A program made the position numbers and the translations under genes. A stretch of DNA of 64,000 nucleotides from the NCBI GenBank assembly GCA_963715445.1, contig OY970240.1, positions 2,108,001 to 2,172,000 on the forward strand, given 5' to 3'. Positions 60,221 through 64,000 of this stretch are shown here, one piece after another. Every line of letters begins with the position of its first letter. Within the stretch, counting starts at the first letter, position 1. Origin of the DNA: JAAYBF01 sp963715445 (GTDB taxonomy: Bacteria; Actinomycetota; Thermoleophilia; Solirubrobacterales; Thermoleophilaceae). Below the pieces are notes generated by a model, which saw only the letters and a program-made list of their open reading frames with translations, was not told the DNA's origin and did no database searches.

Positions 60221-60415
60221 ATGGCCGTCCCAAAGCAGCGACAGTCGCACGCGCGCACGAACAAGCGTCGCTCCCAGCACAAGATCGTGCCGCCGAGCCT
60301 CTTGGCGTGCCCGAAGTGCGGAGAGCCGCGCCTGCCGCATCGCGTCTGCTCCTCGTGCGGCAGCTACGCCGGCCGGCAGGTCACCCAGCCGGCTGCCAGC
60401 ACCGACGACGAGTAG
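60221..60415 (+). CDS. rpmF: 50S ribosomal protein L32
   Basis: 64 residues: MAVPKQRQSHARTNKRRSQH, then CPKCGEPRLPHRVCSSCGSYAG, the zinc-binding form of L32. ATG 60221 has TACACT at 60205-60210 and no clear Shine-Dalgarno, so it may have its own short-leader promoter inside the operon. plsX follows after 10 bases. Confidence 0.95.
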   Translation: MAVPKQRQSHARTNKRRSQHKIVPPSLLACPKCGEPRLPHRVCSSCGSYAGRQVTQPAASTDDE

Positions 60416-60425
60416 CGCCCTCCGC

Positions 60426-61421
60426 GTGATCGCGGTTGACGCCAACGGCGCCGACGCGGGACCCGCAGCGGTAGCCGAGGGAGCGCGTCTCTCCGGCGAA
60501 CGAGTTTTGCTCTTCGGGCCTGCCTCCGAGCTGGGCGACCTCGGTCCTCGGATACAGGTCGTGGACGCCCCGATCGGCATCGGGGGCGATGAGGAGCCGG
60601 TGCGCGCGGTGCGCTCCAAGCCCGAGGCGTCGATCGTCCAGGCCTCCCGCGCCGTGGCCGATGGAGAGGCCGAGGCGCTCGTGAGCGCGGGCAGTACCGG
60701 CCCCACGCTCGCCGCGGCCACGCTCGCCGTCAAGCGCATCAGGGGTGTGCACCGCCCCGCGCTCGCGGCGCTGCTGCCGGTTCCCGGTGGCTCCGTGCTG
60801 CTGCTCGACGCCGGCGCCAACGTGGAGGTGCGTCCCGAGCACCTCGTGCAGTTCGCCTACATGGGCTCGGCCTTCATGGAGCACGTGTGCGGGGTCGAGC
60901 GGCCAAGGGTCGGGCTGCTCTCGGTGGGTCGGGAGCCCGGCAAGGGCACGCCGGACGTGATCGAGGCGCGCGGGCGCTTGGAGGGCGGGCCGCTCAACTT
61001 CCTCGGCAACGTGGAGGGCTTCGACCTGCCGGACACCACCGTCGACGTGGTCGTTACCGACGGCTTCACCGGCAACGTCGCGCTGAAGGCGATGGAGGGG
61101 ACTTCGAAGGTGGTTCGCGACGCGATCAGGGACGCGGTCCGCTCCGGGCCGATCTCCACGGTCGGGGGCCTGCTGATCCGCGGCTCGGTGGCGCGCCTGC
61201 GCGAGCGGCTCGACCCCGAGCGGGTCGGGGGAGCGATCCTGCTCGGCCTGCGCCGCCCGGTGGTCGTGGGCCATGGCAGCTTCGGGCCCGAGGGGATCGC
61301 GAGCGCCATCCGCATGGCGCGGCGCGCGGTGGACGAGCAGATGGTCGAGCGGACGGCCGCCGCGCTCGATGCCGGCGGGGCGATGAGGTCCGCGCCCGCT
61401 GGTAGCTTCGACTCCCCATGA
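60426..61421 (+). CDS. plsX: Phosphate acyltransferase PlsX
   Basis: 331 residues: IAVDANGADAGPAAVAEGAR, ALVSAGSTGPTLAAATLAVK, LLLDAGANVEVRPEHLVQFA, VVTDGFTGNVALKAMEG and GGAILLGLRRPVVVGHGSF. It converts acyl-ACP to acyl-phosphate for phospholipid synthesis. The first motif reads DANGADAGP where most enzymes have DAMGGDxAP, a mild divergence. GTG 60426. acpP follows after 46 bases. Confidence 0.92.
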   Translation: MIAVDANGADAGPAAVAEGARLSGERVLLFGPASELGDLGPRIQVVDAPIGIGGDEEPVRAVRSKPEASIVQASRAVADGEAEALVSAGSTGPTLAAATLAVKRIRGVHRPALAALLPVPGGSVLLLDAGANVEVRPEHLVQFAYMGSAFMEHVCGVERPRVGLLSVGREPGKGTPDVIEARGRLEGGPLNFLGNVEGFDLPDTTVDVVVTDGFTGNVALKAMEGTSKVVRDAIRDAVRSGPISTVGGLLIRGSVARLRERLDPERVGGAILLGLRRPVVVGHGSFGPEGIASAIRMARRAVDEQMVERTAAALDAGGAMRSAPAGSFDSP

Positions 61422-61467
61422 ACGATCTGATCGAGAGCCGCCCGTGGGGGGCGCGGAGAGGGTTGGG

Positions 61468-61722
61468 TTGCAGCGCGAGGAAATCCTGAGCCGGATCCGC
61501 GAGCACCTCGCCACCGAGCTGGAGATCGACCCTGCCCGGATCGAGGACGGCACGCGCTTCAGAGAGGATCTCGAGGCCGATTCGCTCGACCTCGTGGAGC
61601 TGACCGTCGAGCTCGAGGACAGCTATGGGATCCGCATCCCCGACGACCAGGCAGCGAAGATCCTGACGGTCGGCCAGGCCGCAGACTTCGTATTCGCCCA
61701 TGCCGAGTTCGACGGCGACTGA
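61468..61722 (+). CDS. acpP: Acyl carrier protein
   Basis: 84 residues, with the phosphopantetheine Ser in DLEADSLDLVELTVELED. The likely start is TTG 61468, with GGAGAGG 6 bases upstream; GTG 61444 in frame is the other choice. It carries growing acyl chains in fatty-acid synthesis and works with PlsX upstream. Its end overlaps the rnc start by 23 bases. Confidence 0.92.
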   Translation: MQREEILSRIREHLATELEIDPARIEDGTRFREDLEADSLDLVELTVELEDSYGIRIPDDQAAKILTVGQAADFVFAHAEFDGD

Positions 61723-62395
61723 GGGCGGGGAGAGCCTTGCGGAACTGCTGGGGCAGCTGCCGGAGGACCTCGCAAGGCAGGCCTTCACCCATGCCTCCTG
61801 GGTCGACCGCCGCGCTGACTCGTACGAGCGGCTCGCCTTCGTGGGGGACGTCGTCCTGAGCCTCGCCGTCACCACCCACCTCTACCCGCGCTTCGAGGAC
61901 TACGGGGCGGGCCCGCTCACCAAGGTCCGCGCCCAGGCGGTCAGCGGGGCCTCCTGTGTGGAGGTCGCGCTGGCGCTGGACGTGCCGGGGCGCCTGCGCG
62001 AGCGCGCGCCCCACGCGGACAGTCAGGGCTTCTCGAAGCTCCTGGAGAGCGAGCGGGTGCTCGCGTCGGTGTGCGAGGCGGTGATCGGCGCCGTGTACTT
62101 CGCCTTCGGGATCGAGCGCACCGCCCCGGCCGTCGTGGACGCCTTCTCGGAGCAGATAGAGGCGGCCCTGGAGCACCCGGTGGATCACAAGTCGGTCCTG
62201 CAGGAGGTGCTCGCCCGCCGTGCCGAGGTCCTGGAGTACGTGATCGTCTCGGCTGAGGGTCCAGCGCATGATCGGCGCTTCGTCGCGGTCGCGCAGTCCG
62301 CCGGGCGTGAGCTCGGGCGCGGCGAGGGCAAGAGCAAGAAGAGCGCGGAGCAGGAAGCCGCGCTCAAGGCGCTCGAGGGGTTGGGTCTGGCCTGA
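61700..62395 (+). CDS. rnc: Ribonuclease III
   Basis: 231 residues. The RNase III domain (1-150) has YERLAFVGDVVLSLAVTTH (Glu43 and Asp50 kept, but Ala46 replaces the second conserved Glu) and ESERVLASVCEAVIGAVYF (Glu126 kept, Ser123 replaces the usual Asp). A double-stranded-RNA-binding domain (about 160-231: DHKSVLQEVLARRAEVLEYV) follows. It cleaves dsRNA in rRNA processing. Two of the metal-site acids are missing, so activity may be altered. ATG 61700; the stop overlaps the smc ATG. Confidence 0.9.
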   Translation: MPSSTATEGGESLAELLGQLPEDLARQAFTHASWVDRRADSYERLAFVGDVVLSLAVTTHLYPRFEDYGAGPLTKVRAQAVSGASCVEVALALDVPGRLRERAPHADSQGFSKLLESERVLASVCEAVIGAVYFAFGIERTAPAVVDAFSEQIEAALEHPVDHKSVLQEVLARRAEVLEYVIVSAEGPAHDRRFVAVAQSAGRELGRGEGKSKKSAEQEAALKALEGLGLA

Positions 62396-64000
62396 TGCAC
62401 CTGCGCTCGATCACGATGAAGGGCTTCAAGTCCTTCCCCAATCGCACGAAGCTCGAGTTCGGCCCCGGGGTCTCCGTGGTGGTCGGGCCCAACGGCTCGG
62501 GCAAGTCGAACATCACCGACGCGGTGCTCTGGGCGCTCGGCGAGCAGAGTCCCGTTGCCGTGCGCGGCCAGACGATGCGCGACGTGATCTTCGCCGGCGG
62601 CCATGGCGTCAAGGGCTCGAACGCGGCCGAGGTCGAGGTCGTGATCGACAACCAGCGCACCGAAGGGGAGCGCGGCCACGAGCAGGGCGAGCAGGAGTTC
62701 TCGGAGCTCTCGATCGTGCGCCGGCTCGGACGCGACGGTGAGGGCGAGTACCGGCTCAACGGCGCGCGCTGCCGCCTCGCCGACGTTGCGGAGGCGCTGT
62801 CCGACACCGGCCTCGGCAAGGAGATGCACTCGGTCGTCTCCCAGGGCCGCGTCGAGGCGATCGTGCTCTCGCGTCCGCGTGACCGGCGGCTGCTGATCGA
62901 GGAGGCGGCGGGCCTCGGGAAGCATCGCCGCCGCCGTCGTCGTGCCCAGCTGAAGCTGGAGCGCACCTCGGAGAACCTCTCCCGCGCGCTCGACGTGGAG
63001 CGCGAGGCACGCTCGCGCCTGCGTCCGCTCAAGCGCCAGGCAGAGGCGGCCGAGCTGCACGCGCGGCTCGAGCGCCAGACCTCCGAGGCGCGCTACGAGT
63101 TGGCTCGCGACACGGTCCGAGCGGCCGCGGTGAAGCTGGCCGAGGCGGAGGCCGCCGCCACGGCGGCTCGGGCAGAGCGAGCGCGGGCGGAGGGGCTGCT
63201 GGCCGAGGTGGCGGCTCGCCGCGAGCGCGCGGAGGCGGCATTCGCCGCCCAGAGCCGCGAGCGCGAGGAGCTGCAGGCTCGCCTGTATGCGGCGCGCTCT
63301 GCCACCGACAGGATCGGCATGCGCCTCGACCGCGCTCGCGATCAGGGGAAGGCGGCGGCCGAGGGAGCCGAGCGCCGCGCCGCCCACCTCGAGGTTCTTA
63401 AGAGCGAGCTCGCGGAGACGGGCGATCCGGCGGCGGGGGCCGCAGAACGGATCGCGGAGCTCGAGGGCGAGCTGGAGGCGCTCGAGGGGCGCCGTGCCGA
63501 GCGCCTCGAGCAGGAGCTCGCCGAGCTGCGGACCGAGCGGGAGCAGGCCGAGGCGCGTCACGCCGAGCTGGCCGCCACCGCCGAGGCTCGGCGCCAGGCG
63601 CTCCAGGAGGCCGAGGCGGCGGCGGAGGCCGCACGCGTCGAGCGTCGCGAGGCCGAGCGGGCGGCTGAGGCGGCCCGCGGAGCGGCTGCGCAGGCGGGAG
63701 CCGAGCTGGCCGGGGTCAACCAGTTCCTGCGCGCCGCGGAAGGCGCCCCGGGGGGCGCCAGGGCGCTTTCGGAGCATCTGGAGGTCGAGCCGGGTTATGA
63801 GCTTGCGCTCGCCGCGGCGCTCGGGCCGCGGCTTGGGGCCGGAGTGGTGGACAGCGTGGGCGCTGGGGAGCGGCTGCTCGACGGGGCCGGTGACGGCGGC
63901 GGATTCGTGGTCGTCGCGGGCGGGCAGCCGAGCAAGCGGGGCGGAGCACCGCCCTCTCCGGGCGCGGCGCCGCTGATCGATCACGTACAGGCCGACAGCG
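62395..64000 (+). CDS. smc: Chromosome segregation protein SMC, N-terminal part (runs off window)
   Basis: The frame from ATG 62395 is open to the last base, 535 residues. Residues 1-160 are the ABC-type head: MHLRSITMKGFKSFPNRTKL, Walker A VVVGPNGSGKSNITDAV, and ALSDTGLGKEMHSVVSQGRV. Then comes about 290 residues of Glu/Ala/Arg-rich coiled coil, and from about residue 440 the hinge begins (YELALAAALGPRLGAGVVDS). The C-terminal coil and signature/Walker B head lie beyond the window. SMC condenses and segregates the chromosome with ScpA/ScpB. TGATG overlap with rnc couples the two. Confidence 0.95.
   Translation, partial: MHLRSITMKGFKSFPNRTKLEFGPGVSVVVGPNGSGKSNITDAVLWALGEQSPVAVRGQTMRDVIFAGGHGVKGSNAAEVEVVIDNQRTEGERGHEQGEQEFSELSIVRRLGRDGEGEYRLNGARCRLADVAEALSDTGLGKEMHSVVSQGRVEAIVLSRPRDRRLLIEEAAGLGKHRRRRRRAQLKLERTSENLSRALDVEREARSRLRPLKRQAEAAELHARLERQTSEARYELARDTVRAAAVKLAEAEAAATAARAERARAEGLLAEVAARRERAEAAFAAQSREREELQARLYAARSATDRIGMRLDRARDQGKAAAEGAERRAAHLEVLKSELAETGDPAAGAAERIAELEGELEALEGRRAERLEQELAELRTEREQAEARHAELAATAEARRQALQEAEAAAEAARVERREAERAAEAARGAAAQAGAELAGVNQFLRAAEGAPGGARALSEHLEVEPGYELALAAALGPRLGAGVVDSVGAGERLLDGAGDGGGFVVVAGGQPSKRGGAPPSPGAAPLIDHVQADS

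Noticed and set aside
61418..61489. Short open frame starting ATG 61418 between plsX and acpP
   Set aside because: It overlaps the acpP start, has no conserved feature, and ends within acpP.

Overview
The window is a high-GC (about 70 percent), densely packed bacterial chromosome segment. It fits an actinobacterium of the Thermoleophilia/Solirubrobacterales type. Pointers are the block coaD - SepIVA-like - DUF177 - rpmF - plsX - acpP - rnc - smc, a secreted protein with the ALFVALGGVSYAA / IKDNSIRSKDVRNG pattern seen in that order, an ECF42-DGPF pair, a LexA box of the actinobacterial TCGAAC-N4-GTTCGA type, and many start codons preceded by a -10-like TANNNT hexamer and no Shine-Dalgarno. The taxon is inferred from gene content, not from a marker search.

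Layout. 1-7.4 kb: end of a surface-glycan cluster (partial glycosyltransferase, flippase, double methyltransferase, GT-D glycosyltransferase, sulfotransferase, methyltransferase, GT4). 7.5-13.4 kb: rluB, then the aromatic amino-acid genes aroH-hisC-aroF-tyrA-aroA. 13.5-17.6 kb: a membrane alkaline-phosphatase-superfamily protein, a 30-bp operator-like palindrome, cmk and der. 17.6-20.1 kb: a lower-GC restriction-modification-repair island (putative PD-(D/E)XK endonuclease, Vsr, C5 methyltransferase) preceded by an SOS box. 20.3-28.5 kb: metK, a DUF6941 protein, an ECF sigma factor fused to its own zinc finger and membrane anchor, a secreted protein, then priA-def-fmt and a zinc-ribbon protein. 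28.6-45.6 kb: bcp and a second surface-glycan region (flippase, methyltransferase, GT2, a tiny DPGSGS membrane protein, a methyltransferase, two more alkaline-phosphatase-superfamily enzymes, a lipoprotein, a UPF0104 membrane protein, two GT-C-type proteins, a UGM-like flavoprotein, a GH6 glucanase). 45.6-51.1 kb: an SF2 helicase divergent from ribD-ribE-ribBA-ribH, then rpmB; a perfect 24-bp palindrome lies between helicase and ribD. 51.2-53.0 kb: DGPF protein and ECF42 sigma factor with a matching promoter. 53.0-54.3 kb: NiCoT transporter and VOC protein. 54.3-64 kb: fakA-recG-rsmD-coaD-sepIVA-DUF177-rpmF-plsX-acpP-rnc-smc (smc runs off the window).

How it works together. The two glycan regions carry what is needed to build, decorate (sulfate, methyl, possibly phospho groups), export and trim a cell-surface polymer. 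The housekeeping blocks supply chorismate-derived amino acids, SAM, riboflavin, acyl carrier protein and membrane-lipid precursors. The most unusual items are the SOS-box-associated R-M-Vsr island abutting metK, the sigma/anti-sigma fusion with mirrored promoter-like repeats next to a secreted protein, the long palindromes before cmk and ribD, and a 57-bp repeat that starts at the stop codons of two unrelated genes.

No tRNA, rRNA, CRISPR array, transposase or prophage gene was recognised. No gene-free stretch exceeds 300 bases; the longest are 9673-9955 and 44168-44455, both described below.
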